Origin: Dipteronia dyeriana | Lineage: Eukaryota; Streptophyta; Magnoliopsida; Sapindales; Sapindaceae | Assembly (NCBI GenBank): GCA_032871835.1 | Contig: CM065300.1 | Location: 1,498,001-1,562,000, forward strand | Length of the DNA stretch: 64,000 nucleotides | Reading direction: 5' to 3' | In this document: positions 12,300 through 25,269 of the stretch, one piece after another | How positions within the stretch are numbered: position 1 is the stretch's first letter | Layout: every line of letters starts with the position of its first letter | Notes under the pieces: generated by a model | Databases searched by the model: none | Told to the model about the DNA's origin: nothing | Seen by the model: the letters and a program-made list of their open reading frames with translations, nothing else | Position numbers and translations under genes: made by a program

Positions 12300-13130
12300 C
12301 CAAAAGACAAAAGTCCTACTCAAAAGCCACCAAAAACGCTCTAAGTAAAAGCAAAACAGACCCTGTCTTCCCAATTAAGGTTGATAAAGAAAAAGGAACT
12401 TCTTCAGAAATGGGAGAAACTGAAGCCCAAAGCAAAGCCCAAAAGTGAATCCTATCCCACAAAAAGCAGATATCTTCTCCATGTTTTATTCTCAAATATT
12501 ATTCTTTTCCATCCAAACAATCCGAAGGAGAGCCATCATGGCAAACGTCCAAAGAGTTTTATCTTCGCTACCTCCCCAAAACGGAACAAAGAATTCACTT
12601 AGGATAACTCTACAATGAAGAGGCAGGGGCCCCTTCAGATGGACAGCTTTAAAAAGCTTATTCCATAAACCGGGAGCAATGGAACAATGAAGAAAATCTA
12701 TGCTCTCAACATTCCTTTTGCACATAATACACCACTGAGGATGCAAGTACATTCTAGGTTGCTCTTTTTTATCATGTCAGTGGTATGTAATTTTTCATGA
12801 CATGATCCAACCTAAAAATTTTACTTTTGTAGGAACCTTAGCCTTTCAAATTGCTTTAGAAAAGTCAAAAGATGGAGTAGAGGACTCTTCTATCAAGCTA
12901 GCACAATAAGTAGGACTTCACAAAGAAGCTGCCTCATTAATCAAGAGTCCATATCCTTCTATCCTCCGTAGAATCATCAATCCTAAACCCTTCAATTTTA
13001 CCCACTAAATCAGCAAGCTTCCTCGTCTCTTCTTCTTTCAAGTTTCTACACAACATGAGATTCAATCCCAATTGGTTACGGGACTTGACTGCCTAGTTAG
13101 CTATAGGTACATTTTTCCCTGCTGAAATCT
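12300..13130 (-). pseudogene. LINE fragment (RT zinc-binding region) inside NRPC2 intron 7
   Basis: On the minus strand, reading from high to low coordinates: NLKEEETRKLADLVGKIEGF and DRRIWTLD (about 13080-12950), then KAKVPTKVKFLGWI, then CIMCKRNVESIDFLHCSIA (zf-RVT, Cys-x2-Cys...His-Cys), then LWTFAMMALLRIVWMEKNN, then LWDRIHFWALLWASVS (about 12460-12415). This order matches the segment after the reverse transcriptase of plant LINEs. Frames shift and stops occur several times. It is a separate copy from the 7.6-8.4 kb fragment, because both include the WD...F.A..WAS linker. It lies between the NRPC2 exons ending at 13941 and starting at 11918. Confidence 0.82.
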
Positions 13131-14744
13131 GAAAAGATTAAGAAAAAGCGTGCAAAAAGCAGTATCTCCCCTCCATTAATCTTCCCAAACTTTGAACAAC
13201 TAGCTATTTCCAACAACAAAGCTGGTATTTAGAGAGAAAAAGATTGCTAATTTGGGTGATAGAGATCCATGGGCAGCCAGTAGCTGTTGTTTCTAGAAAG
13301 AACTTTAGATTTTGTAAATGTTTGTTCATTCATTCTGCAAGACAGCAAATGTTTGTTCCATGCAAATTAATCTACTTTTATGAACTTTCCTTGAAATTGA
13401 AAATGAAAACACTATAATATAAGTTCATACCCAGAATCAGATTCATGGTTACTACCAGATTTTCCAAATAACTGCCCGCAGTTAAGAAAATCTAAAGTGC
13501 CTATTAAAATAATCTATCAGGATTTAATATATACACTTATCACAAATAAGACAAATCATCTTCCTAAGGATACAAACTTTGAACACTTATTTTTCGAAAA
13601 AATAGAATCTTCTATTCCTCTTCCACCAGAAAAAAGAAAAGAAAAAAAAAACCCTTATTTTAACTGTATCTTTCTTAGCACATATCTAAACTTCAATGAA
13701 CAAGCTCATTTCCCACTTAGCCTAGTTTTAGGATCTATACCTGGCAATTGTATTAAAGAACCACGATATCTCCTTAAAAAAGGGCAGTTCAAAAATTAAG
13801 AGGATGAAAGAAACATAGAGGGAACAAGAAGAAAGAAAGGGTGAGAGAGAGAAAAAAGAATCCAGTCATCAAGAGAAATAGGATGAAGAGATGATCAAAG
13901 GTAAAATAGGAAAAAGTGCATCAGAAAACCAAGAACTTACTTGCCCTTATTGTCTGTATCAATAATTATTCTGTTCTTTGAAAGTTGTTCTTGTATTAGT
14001 AATACCTGAAATATATAAGTCATCACATGCTAATAACCAAAAAAATAAAATAAAAAAGAAAGAAAAACATGAAACAACTGACAACTAATGAACACTTTTT
14101 TTATCAGAAGAAGAAAAAGAAATCACCCTCTCTGTTTGAATCCAAATAAAACTGACAGAGTTCAACAAATGAAGTGGTTGTGTGGAGGATAAAAAATTCA
14201 TACGAAAAACGTTAACTCAAAACAAATCCTTAAAAAATAAAGTTGCCAAACCATAATACAACCATAATACAAGAATGATTGAAAATCCAATTGGTAAAAA
14301 AGTTCCACATTTGAACAAGAAGTTTGCTTCTTTTTTCTTCAACATTATCTAAATCTTTCCAAAGCATAAATCGAATTAAAAATAAAAAGGAGTGTATATG
14401 GGCTGTATGCCACCAAATGTTTGCAAATTTTGCATAATTTCTTCGAGATTTATTATGGTTGAATGCAGACAGACAAGACCACCATCATGATTCAGTCAAC
14501 AGATGGCTCTCCTACAGAACATTCTGGTCTAGCTTAGCCCTTGAGCAATAATATTATACTATACAAGCAAAGGCCTGCCGACTAATAAAGTATTCCCTAC
14601 CTTCATTTTTTTTATCATAAACTGAACATTAAGTGCAGACACTGTAAAACACATATGTTAGTTTTAAATAAAAATAAATCGAATGATGGAGATAAGAAAA
14701 AAAATTGGATTCTGAGCAACTCCCTAGCAGATCCAACTGAAACC

Positions 14745-14758
14745 ACACACACACACGA

Positions 14759-14787
<29 letters not shown>
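14745..14787. repeat. (CA)n(TA)n microsatellite
   Basis: A short ACACAC run followed by (AT)n, inside intron 6 of the NRPC2-like relic. Confidence 0.9.
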
Positions 14788-14789
<2 letters not shown>

Positions 14790-15970
14790 TATTTATTAAA
14801 AGTGGTTTACATGTTCAATTCTTAGCCCAACTAAAACAGATAATCATAATGTTACCTTCTCAGTTCCTTTAATGATAAAATATCCTTCAGGATCAAGGGG
14901 GCACTCACCTAAAGTGAATGAAAGAAATTATTATAGCACAATAAAATAAAGGATGGACACAAGGGAATAGACCAAAAGCAAATAAATTTTAATTCTCATG
15001 CTCAAACCAAGTCTTGCAAGTTCAGCTTCATCTTTTCCATATAAAATGCAGCAGCAACTCCGTAGCATAATAGGCATTCTTCCAATGGTTACGTCTTTCT
15101 GAAAGAAGAAAACACTATATAAATAGTATCCAAAATGCCTGTTGTCCACACAAAACCAATAATATGTCCCAGAAATTTCTGATTACCCTCTGCATTGTCT
15201 TTTCAGGATGACTGCCTAGAGTAGTGTACTCAATATCGACCATTATTGGTGCAGCATATCTAACATTTATAGCATATACAAGAATTAGATAGCATACACA
15301 AACCCAGCTTAATATATACGCATTAGCTTTGAGGTGCAATAAACATACTACAAGAGTGAAATTTTCTCATAGTTAATTGCAAACATAAATTAAAAAGACA
15401 ACTCACGTCAAGTCGGACAATCGGCACATCTGGGGAGTGATCTTTTCATTAACACCATCCCGATTTATGGATGGCTAGCCAATTCGGACATCTATAAATC
15501 TGTAAGCAGAAAGGAGCAATTGAAATGCAAAGTCAATAAACCAGTAAAAATAAATAAAGATATGTCACATAGTATACAAAATTCCCAACATTCAAACGCC
15601 AGTACAAAAAGAAGCAAAAATTTTAAACTTTTACCGAATGTATATACTTGGGTTGACTGTAGACACCAAACGATCATTTGCGCGGACAATCTTCTTAATA
15701 CCCGTGTTGACAAAATAGTTAAACGAGTGCAGATGCTGCTTCACAAGCCCTCTCACCTTCAAATAACAAAAAAAAAAAAAAACAATTACAGCAATAACCG
15801 TAAAAATAAATTACAAATTTATCAAAACAATTAGGGAATCGGAGTGGTATGCGAGTACGTACTTTCAAGAACTCTGGAAAGAGCTTGTACTTGTCGACGG
15901 AGGATTTGACGGAAGCAACGGGCTGTTGCTTGTGATCGACGTCATGTTCATCTACTTGCATCAAACCCAT

Positions 15971-18473
15971 ATCTGATTCTTAACAGCTTTTGCAATTCGA
16001 ACATAGACAAACAAATAAATAAACGAAACAGAACAGAATTTTGTGTGGGTTGTGAAGAAAATAAATGAACTGGTACAATTAAAATCTATGTCCTAGCTTG
16101 ACAATTTTGAGTCCCAGAGAAGTCAGAACGCAACTCCCTTATTATGAAGTGGAAGACGAGACAGAAGAAGCAGTACAGCAGCAATCGATCACTTACCCGT
16201 CCTTAGCGGTGGCGGTTGTTCACTTTAGCAGGTCTTTGACGAATAAAAAATAATGAATCCTTGTTTATTACTGAGTCCATGATTTTATTTTTATTTATTA
16301 AAAAAAATGAACTTTCATTAATGGATTGCGAAAAAAAAATTGGCGGGAGCAGCATTAATGTAAAATATATTGACGTACAGATTTTTAAAAGATTTCAGTT
16401 AAAATTTTGATAATACACTTATATAATTTTGATGAAGTCACCCCAAACTATAAAAAATACTTTAAAATAAATTTATTTCCTTTTTTTGTATCCCTGTTAA
16501 TTAATTGGGTCCATGATTTTATTTTTATTTTTCTAAAAAAAAAAATTCAGTGGATCAACGTTAATGGGTCATTTATTTTTTTATCTGAAAACCGAACAAT
16601 CCTAAACTTTTATAAAGATCAAATAGGAACTAAAATTTAAACTTGAATGATTTTTTTCCTCACATCTGAATGTATTATCAACACGTTTGTTTTTTAAAAG
16701 TAAAATTGTTTGAAAATAAGTAATTTTACGTTTATAGTCATGTTAAACAATTATACATATAATATGGAATAAAAACAATCTAAAAATAATAATTATATAT
16801 TAACACGTATGATCATGATCTTCTTATTCGATTACAAACAAACTTCGTATTTTCTAAATAAAGAAAAAAAATAAAAAATAAAAAATAAAAAATGGGACAG
16901 CGGGGAAATTTACACAGAACATTCTAAAAAATAATATATATATAAACACATCACCCTAATATCATAATAAATTATTTATATTAAACACCAGTATAATATG
17001 TGATTATGGTTCTTTTTTATTTTTAAAACTATTTAAAATAAGTAATATATTAACAAAAAATCTATTCTATATTTAATTATGATGAAATTGGAAATATGTT
17101 ATATATGTGGATGGTATCGGAAAAAAATATTTTGGGTTGCATTTAATGTAATTAAGTGATTTACAATTAAGTAAAGAATTGAGTTTTTTGACTTTTTACT
17201 TTAAGTTGTATTTTTTTTTTATTATTATTTCTAAGTTATTTGACCGATTAAAAAACAAACAAAACAACATAATAATTATGATTTATACCATTAAATTTTA
17301 AGTGGAAAAAAAAAACGACCCCTAAGAATGTTACTGACGCGTTTACTAATCGGGAATACAAGGAATCAGAATCTAGTTCTACGGGAAATGACAGCTTGGT
17401 ATTGTTGTAACTTATAGAGTAACTTATGTTAGTTGTGATGACGAAATAATCAACTATGAAGTTAACGAGTGGATGTTTAGTTACTTGAAGCTTTAAAACT
17501 ACTGTGAATCTTAAAGACAATATATATATATTTAGTAATTTTATTCAAAAAATGCTGAAATGAGTTACAAGAACTAAAATATATATGATTTTGTAACCAT
17601 ATTTTTTCCATTAATTATATAAATAGAATTAATATCTAAATTACAAAAAAAAATCAATAAGAACAATAATGATATTTGAACAGATTTTATAAATGGAATC
17701 AATGTTTGAGTAGAATTCAAAGATTTAGATGAAAAATATTTATATATAACAAATTCAATACTGTACAGAAAGAAAAAGATACAGAAAAAGAAAGGAACAA
17801 TATAGTGAATATACCAATAAGAAAATGACATAATTGAAACGTAGTTATATATATATATAATACTTTTAAATGAGGGTATTTCAATAAAAATACATGAATT
17901 CCTTTTTCAATCAGAAAAATGAATTTAATTCCGATGGTGAGTGGGGGAATCAAGTTCCCTTTCATTCGGAACTTAATTTCCAATATGTGCATGTGGTCAG
18001 TAGAACTTAATTCCTCACAAATACAGTAAACACGGTGATTCAAAAATCCAGAACTTAATTCTCTTTTTTAATAATGATTTATGATTAGTAAACATGCCCT
18101 AAATAAATATCAATTCCAGTGAAAACATTGAAGTTAATACACTAATATAATTTTGATAACGTCATCATAATTTGTAAACTATGAAAAAAAAAATTAAAAT
18201 AAGATGTTTATAAATATTTGAATTTAAAACATTATTAGTGTAACAACAAAAATAAACATAAAATACTATAATCTTAAGATGTAACTGTCTCAAGTTCATT
18301 TGCTCCTTAAGTATTTATATAAATGGATTAAACTCAAATATTTGCGGATACAATCAGTTTTAAAAATTAAATAATATTTAAAAATTAAATTGTTAATCTA
18401 TGTGGCCATACGGGTTTCCAACGTGGGTAACCGATTATTAATTGAGAATTTGCTTTTCTCGATTTTCAACAAC
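15971..18473. other. AT-rich intergenic DNA upstream of the NRPC2-like relic
   Basis: The first 280 bp (15971-16250) would be the 5' UTR and promoter of the NRPC2-like relic. Beyond that the DNA is AT-rich, with two related short blocks containing GTCCATGATTTTATTTTTAT (16275-16300 and 16510-16535) and no credible gene. Open frames at 17248-18043 are AT-driven and lack recognisable domains. Confidence 0.45.
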
Positions 18474-18476
18474 TAA

Positions 18477-19349
18477 GAGCATCTCCGATTCAAAACTGGT
18501 TTGTATATGAATTATTGTTGACATGACAATAATGTCAAGGAACGTGCTTCCTATATGATATAAATATGGACTTAATAGATCAACTTAAAATTTTATCTTC
18601 AATACTTTCATTTAAAATATATTTTGTTTTAATGACGTGTACAATTTTATTTCCTATTTTCCTTTTTATTTTATTTTCTTACTAAAAATTGATGAAAAAT
18701 TAATATCAATTTTAAATGTTTGCTGAGTCAGCTTAAAAAATGGATGTGCAACAAGCAATTTGAAAGTGAATGTCTAATTATTTTTTTCACGTCAGCTTAA
18801 GGTTGAATATGCACGGCTGCATTGGATTTTTTTTTTTTTTTAAAATGTCTATTAATCGTGTCATACCTTTTTTTTTTCTCAATATGCACGTTTGCATCGG
18901 ATATGCTCCAATGCATGTGCTATTGTTAATACTAAATTTGGTACAAAAAAGTGTAAAAACCTATATTTAACACAACAGTTTAGAATTATACTTCAATGTA
19001 CAGTTGTATTTAACATGCTATTTTTATTATTTTATTAATTAAAATTATTAAAGTCAACATGTATCATTAATACATTTATTAAATTGCAGATGAATAATTG
19101 GTTTAAATAGATTTGGATTGAAACATGATTAATGTACATTAAATTTAAATTGTTTTAAATATTTTAAAATAGATACAATGTCATTTTTGTAATTAAAAAT
19201 ATAACATATATTGCTGTATCAAATATGTCAAATTTGACACGGTATTTGACAAAGCATTGGAATAAGGTTTTTACATTCTATACTAAATTTCAGCTTTAGC
19301 ATTAGCATTAGCATAAGCATACTGAATTGACATAACATTGGAGATGTTG
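18477..19349. mobile_element. PIF/Harbinger-like MITE, 873 bp, TAA target duplication
   Basis: The left end GAGCATCTCCGAT and the reverse complement of the right end, CAACATCTCCAAT, form a short TIR typical of PIF/Harbinger MITEs. The flanks are TAA (18474-18476) and TAA (19350-19352), the expected 3-bp duplication. The interior is AT-rich with no transposase, so it is non-autonomous. Confidence 0.7.
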
Positions 19350-19352
19350 TAA

Positions 19353-19926
19353 GGGTCGTCTCATAAGTGTTTATGATTTGTTGTTTTTATAAAAGAAAAA
19401 TGAAAATGAAAATAATATTTTTTATTTCAATTACGAGTCTTGTAGCATTTACCGAAAGCGGTATTCTGAAAATAAAAACGCGTTCGGTAGATTAATTGAA
19501 AAAATATATATCCAATTTACATTTTCATTTTTACATTATAACTTAAAACTATAATTATATAACAATTTGGTTAAATAATTGGCCATTCTAATTTTTTTTA
19601 TTATAATTTGTAAATTTGAATAAAACATAGATCAATAATTCTTCACAAATTATTAACTAAAAGCATTTAACACTAAACACGTAATTAAGAAACAAATATT
19701 ATTTTTTGTTAAATAAATAACAATTTTTTATTAAATATAACAAATATTGAGAATTTTAAAATACCCATTTGTAGGTTTCATGCTTAAATTATTTTTTACC
19801 CTTGGTTACAGTTAACCACCTTCCTTGAATTTGAGTATACAAAACATATATATTTCGAAATATGGATTGACTTTGTTAAAGAAATAAAAAATGATAAATG
19901 TTATTTTGGAAAATGTATTTCAATAC
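19353..19926. other. AT-rich DNA where a Ulp1 protease core would be expected
   Basis: This stretch lies directly downstream (minus strand) of the last recognisable exon of the DUF1985/Ulp1 relic. I found no His/Asp/Cys catalytic exon in it; it looks like ordinary AT-rich DNA. Confidence 0.4.
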
Positions 19927-22162
19927 CATAAAAGAGTAATCCAACAACACGTTGTTTAGTTTGTATAACTGATGATAGTAATAGTCACGCCGCCTCATTA
20001 AACGACAATATGTCTCTATATGCTGTCATGAAACAAATGCGTGTTACCAAAAAATACATACATAGTAAAGAACTGCAGTACAAGGTATATAACTTACATC
20101 TCCATCTAACCACTCGTTTTTAGATAGCAGTAGCTCAAACCAAACAGGTTTTGCTTCGAGTATTCTTATGTACATGCTGTAGAGGTTCAACAATAAAAAC
20201 TTAATAAAGAAATGTGAGTGGGGATTACAATAAAAATATATAAGTCAACATACCATGTGTTCTTATTGTCGTTTATCCATGATTGCATTGAAAGTACAAT
20301 GTCATCCATCCATTTGGCTAATGCTTCCAAATTCTTGCATTTTCGGTTTCCTAGGCCTCTTCGCCGTGGGATCAATGTACGGGCTCACGGTAACGGCCGA
20401 CCGTTTGCAATCCCTAGGTACTTTTATGGTCAACTTCGGTGGTCTTGTCAATTGTTTGACATCTTCACTTGTCTCAGACACGACAACAAATTCTGGAGAC
20501 TTCACAACACGGGAAACTGAAGGTTGATGGTCGTGGATGTTCTCATTTTAGCTAACATCGATGGTATTTTCTTCATTTAACTGCATCAAATATAAATCAC
20601 ATTTGTTAGAACCATTTACGAATTACAGGAATTTACAGATTAAACCAAAATGTACCTTTTCAGCCACTTTGTTCAAGCATATGAGCTCCGTCAAACGAAG
20701 GAATCCCATTTGCATCTCATCCATCAGTGAATTCTCCATAGAAGTCATATGATCTTGTAAAGCATTTTGTTGTAGTTGTATAGCATCCATTCTTTTTTGG
20801 AGCTGCTCAAGTTTCATCAAATTTTTCTTCTTTCCCCCGACTTCAACTTGTGTAAATATTTTGATTGAATGATCTCCATCAATATCATCATGATTAGTAT
20901 CATCCAAGTCATCTTCAACATCATCCACATCATCATCCTCATCGCCATAACCATCCACATTGGGAGATACATACTGGAGTTGATCCATACCTGTCCAATA
21001 CGGTTTCCTTGCTTCTTCATCAGAGGGGTCAAGTTTTTTGTAAATGGTAAGCTGAAATTATTTTAAAACACAACATTATAATATAATCCCTAAAATATAA
21101 CAAATTAAAATATTTAGCTTAAATAAAACTTACGTTTTTTAACTTAAATATGGATTTATGAATTTCTACAAACGTGGGAGTTTCCGTGCATTGCCAATTC
21201 AAAATTCTGGGGGCGACATTGTTCACCCTAACGGCATAGCCAAGTGTGACCCATTTTGGTATTGCTTCGATTGCCCAAACCTGAAAACGAAACAAAACAA
21301 ATGATATTTAGGTTAGTGTATGGAAACATGCATGTTCCCTCAAATGTATTTTAATAAAATTCATCAATTAACACGTTACCTGGAAAGCCGTCACAAACCC
21401 ATAAACATTGTACCTCTCCACTTTCCGTTTCACTGGACCATCGACCTTCTCCTTCAACTTATTCTTGAATTTATCATCACGGCCAAGGAGGCAAGTAGAA
21501 AGAGAGTTAAATGTCCTATCATATAAGAATGATCCCCACGGAAACTTATTAAATGCATCCAGGTCATCCACTAATTATAATGCCCAATACAAAATGGTAG
21601 TCCTATCATCTTTTCCAACCAAAGTCATCTCCAATATAAGTATTAAAGCCAACTTCACAATATCGTCATCACTATATTTATTATTGGGACCCAAATTCCT
21701 AAACCAATCAATAATCATTTTAACATGAACTTTACTATCTTGGAAGTAGGATCGACGAAGTCTACTGTCCTTTCGTTTGAAAATCTATAATGTGGATTCA
21801 GATTATGCACCAAAGGTTAGCCCACTAACCAAACAAAACTCCACTGGCCTGAACCATATCACCCCGTTGCCAACATGGTACCACAAAGAAGATGTATTCT
21901 CGTTGGCATTCTTAACATGACACTCCTTAAGCAAGATATGGTGATAAAATTGCCCGGACAACACCATATCACCCACATTCAAAAAAAGGCCGAAACATGT
22001 CACTCCAAACAACTCGAGTTGTTTTGGTGTCAGACGCAACTTAATAAGTCTGATACTTTCCCAGTTACAATTCCCAGTAACTCGAGAGGGAAAACGATCA
22101 CACTCCTTAATATTGAGTGATTCAAGTAATTTGGTTCCACCCATGTGTATCGACCTAAACAC
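19927..22162 (-). pseudogene. DUF1985 / Ulp1-like (C48) element gene, disrupted
   Basis: This is the gene type carried by Ulp1-bearing Mutator-like elements. It begins MFRSIHMGGTKLLESLN; the DUF1985 block follows in the first exon region (22162-21368): LSGQFYHHILLKECH, FRPVEFCLVSGLTFG, DDDIVKLALILILEM, LVDDLDAFNKFPWGSFLYDR, KVERYNVYGFVTAFQV. Next exons: 21280-21134 (WAIEAIPKWVTLGYAVRV), 21051-20656 (acidic stretch DDDVDDVEDDLDD, then a predicted coiled coil around LEQLQKRMDAIQLQQNALQ), 20580-20254, 20176-20098 (WFELLLSKNEWLDGD) and 20022-19927 (HIETYCRLMRRRDYYY, the usual lead-in to the Ulp1 domain). Stops lie after LTFGA, in WAL*LVDDL and in exon 4 (VS*NEN), and exon 4 shifts frame before MDDIVLSM. 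The catalytic core is missing. It is probably inactive. Confidence 0.85.
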
Positions 22163-23445
22163 ATTTCATGATTATATTCAAACAATTTTAATTATTAAAA
22201 CAAAACTAATATAAAAGACAAGAGAATGAATCGATGGTGAAAACAGTTTTTCATCTTCAATCAAATACCAATCACTAGTCCATCTTCAATCAAATACCAT
22301 CAATAACTCCATTCAATAACTACTTTTTTCATGAATCTAGAAAAAAAATTAAAAACCCAGACCCAATACATAGTTGGTCAGATACTCAAATGGAGATCTC
22401 TATCAGATGGTTGCAGTAACTTTCTAGATCTCTCATCATCATTTTTTTTTAAAGATTGTTTTTAAAAAACCACCAAACCAAATTATAGAAACAACCACCA
22501 TCATTAACATCGCCAACACCAAACCACAACCATTCATCATCAACAACACCAAACCCAGAACCCAGAACCTATAACCCCAGAACACCACCACTACCACACC
22601 CAAACCCAAACCCAAAACCGAACCACACCACCACATATAAAGCTAGAAATTTCAATTCCAAACCCAGAAATTTTAGCCAAAAATCCAAATAAAAAAAAAC
22701 AAAAATTTCAGTCAAAAACTCTAAAAATCCTAACCAAAGTCGACTCCAAACCACAATCATCTAACATCAATGCAAGTCAAACCACTACCGCCGCCACAGA
22801 AATCGTCATCAATGGATCAGTAGCTTCAAAGATTTTATTATGACCATTGCATATGTTTAATCTTTTAAAAGAGTTTAATTATTAAATAAATGTACTTTTT
22901 AATTACAAATTAACAACTGAAAAGTACAAAAGCTTTCAAAAGAGATCCCCGATTTAAGAGCCAATGTGTCCATTATTTTTGGCATATAATAGATGTGCAG
23001 TTGAGTACAAATTGTTTGTGGGCTCGCTGAACAAACAGGCTATTGTCAAAAGTTAGAGTGACGCATTAAAACATAACTGTCTTACTAGATTAGATACCAA
23101 AATTAAAATATTGCTACAAGTAATTTAATTCCTTGCAAAAATGGAAAAGTTGTGTTACATCAAATAATTTACGGAGATAACAAATTTAGTTACACATGAA
23201 CTAAGTTTACAAAAAACCAAATATACGAAGTATTTCCAACACATTACACGCACATTTGTGCATCCTTAGAAAACGACTTGTTAAAGTTTTGTCCAAAATA
23301 TAGACACCGAATTACTCCGAAATTAAGAGCGTTGAAATTGTAATCGGATAGAAAACCTGTTAATTGATTCGATGATGATAAAACACGAGTTATTAAAGTG
23401 GTGTTAGTTACACAAATCAAAATTGAAAAAGTGTTATATACCCTT
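22163..23445. other. 5' flank of the DUF1985 element, ending in a shared terminal motif
   Basis: Relative to the minus-strand DUF1985 gene this is its upstream region. It holds a C/A-rich asymmetric block (22440-22800) and ends near 23390-23440 with CGAGTTATTAAAGTGGTGTT. A related end occurs at 26490, in inverse at 25280, and more distantly at 54800 and 49240, so this probably marks the element's terminus. No gene was recognised. Confidence 0.5.
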
Positions 23446-23629
23446 AGTTCCTCTTTTTTAGATTTTGTCTGGGACCTTCAAAAAGTCAGGACCGGATAAT
23501 CAACATTAAATTAGTTGATTGTATTTATGCAATTATATCTCTTGAACTCAAATATCTTTTTATTTAACCATGATTAATTAGGAATTTGGTTCATAATTAG
23601 GAACATTAAAAAAAACAAATAACTTGAAG

Positions 23630-24640
23630 GAAAATTGATGTGGTACAGATTGGTATTAAATATTTATCTGTTTGTTTGCTCTCTGACATGGGTAGAAACC
23701 TGAAAAAGGAAAAGGGTTTATTTAATTTTTTTAATTTCAAATTCTCTGGGGTACACGACATCATCACTCATCTCCAATCAAATTTTCAAAACGTCTCTAT
23801 TTTCAAATATCTAACTATCCCCTTTTTTTCTTACTCATATATATATATATATAATTTGTATACATATTTAATTAAGTATGTTAATATTTGAGAAATTAAA
23901 CTTTATAAATTAAAGTGAATATATGGTACTATATATATATTTATTAATAATTTATAATTTAAAACCATTACCTTAATTTTTAACATCTAAATATAAATAT
24001 ATCACTATCTCATTAAAGAAAATGATACATTCATCTGTAGCAATCTCATTCAAAAAACTGTGATTCCGTAGATTGTAAACGGTATTTTAAAAGATGTTAT
24101 AGTGAGAGATGATAACAATAATATATATATACTAACTTTAATTTTCATAAATTTTTTGATTATCAGAATCTGGTTTAGGGTTTCTTCAACTTTAATCTAG
24201 TTTTTTGATTATTGAGTAAAAGAGTGGTAGTTTGGTTTCTTCTAAAATCTGGATTAATAATTAACATACTCATATTACCGATTTTAAAATAACAATCAAA
24301 ATCAATTACTCAATAATAATAATAAAAACATAAATACAATTTTTAAAGTTTGTTTAACTTGGTTATTTTATCAAATGGAATGATCAAATCAAACAATTAC
24401 TCTTGGATCTATCTGCTCCCATTATACTGTTATTAGAAAAATATCACATTCAACCAAATCATGTAAGCATGTAACCCTTTTCATTATATCTCAAATACGT
24501 TATATTGAAAACAAATGTGTTCGTTGTTTTAATTGAGAGATGTGGGATTTATCGATTTGATAAACAGATATTAATTACTGTGAAATCAGACATTTTAAAT
24601 TCTCACATTAAAACTGAACACCAGAAATTAATAAACTATT
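23630..24640. repeat. Duplicated block family P-Q-R, copy 1
   Basis: Three sub-blocks recur elsewhere. P (23640-23945, with AATTCTCTGG... and AAATTAAAGTGAATATATGG) matches 35790-36065. Q (about 24215-24330, GGTTTCTTCT...GGATTAATAATTAACA) matches 37755-37840. R (24440-24620, ATGTAAGCATGTAACCC) matches 34370-34550. Here the order is P-Q-R; in the 34-38 kb region the order is R, P, Q. The open frame at 23640-23891 is AT-driven and not credible. Confidence 0.65.
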
Positions 24641-25264
24641 CTAGATATATACTCTTTATTAATTAAAATTCAAAATGATCAATCCCATATTTGTTGTATT
24701 TCTCAATTTGAAAAATAGTTTCAAGTGTTTCACTTGATTCAAAATAATACCATGTTTTTTTTAATAGTCATAAGAGGTTTATTTTTTAATTAACTTGTAA
24801 TTAAATTGATGCCATACTTGGCAAGATGTATCGGTTTATTAGGTTTTTAAGATTTACCGTATCAATTTTTTTTTTTTCTTTCTCTACAATCCAGATCCTA
24901 TACTCTGTATCGGCATCCGTGTAACATAGGTTTCAAGTTATTGTGCTCTTAGTTTGCATGAAATGTTTGCCATGCCGCAGCTACTTGTTACGGTACTGGA
25001 GAAAATTTTATAAGTTTGCAGTGTTTGCGGTAATTGAATTGCATGAGACAAACAAAAAATGTACAAATAACCAAATAAAAAACTGTTGCTCTTGTAAATA
25101 TGCAGTAAGGAGGAGATTGAGTGAGGAAGAATCGTTATATTATAAAACCGATTTTTGTCAGAGAACATAATTTCTGAGAATTGAGTTTGTTTTTTCAATA
25201 TTGCATCAGCTAAGACCGGTTAGCCATAAAGTATTATGGCAAACTACCAGAACGTATATAAGGC
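24641..25264. other. Gene-free AT-rich stretch
   Basis: No repeat boundary or coding feature was recognised. The two opposing open frames at 24938-25198 overlap each other and lack known motifs. Confidence 0.35.
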
Positions 25265-25269
25265 TTTTT

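Larger units (their letters stand above)
10071..15970 (-). pseudogene. NRPC2: RNA polymerase III second-largest subunit (NRPC2/RPC2), 5' half, disrupted
   Basis: The family forms the Pol III catalytic core, which makes 5S rRNA and tRNAs in the nucleus. Exons read on the minus strand with GT/AG ends and consistent phase: 15970-15863, 15756-15635, 15499-15407, 15259-15187, 15098-15008, 14908-14856, 14005-13941, 11918-11813, 11686-11576; then three copies of one 60-bp exon (10820-10761, 10567-10508, 10314-10255); then 10163-10071. Landmarks: FPEFLKVRGLVKQH, YAAPIMVDIEY, GRMPIMLRSC, ECPLDPEGYFIIKGTEK, LLIQEQLSKNRIII, VIQMEKGKVYL, VLKAMGMESDQE, DYVGNKRLELS. The start MGLMQVDEHD is the first ATG of exon 1. 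Codon 85, normally Glu after VRIG, is TAG (15477-15475). About 75 residues expected before DYVGNKRL are missing, and all sequence after ASRFDPTP is absent, including the catalytic centre. It cannot encode a polymerase subunit. Confidence 0.9.
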
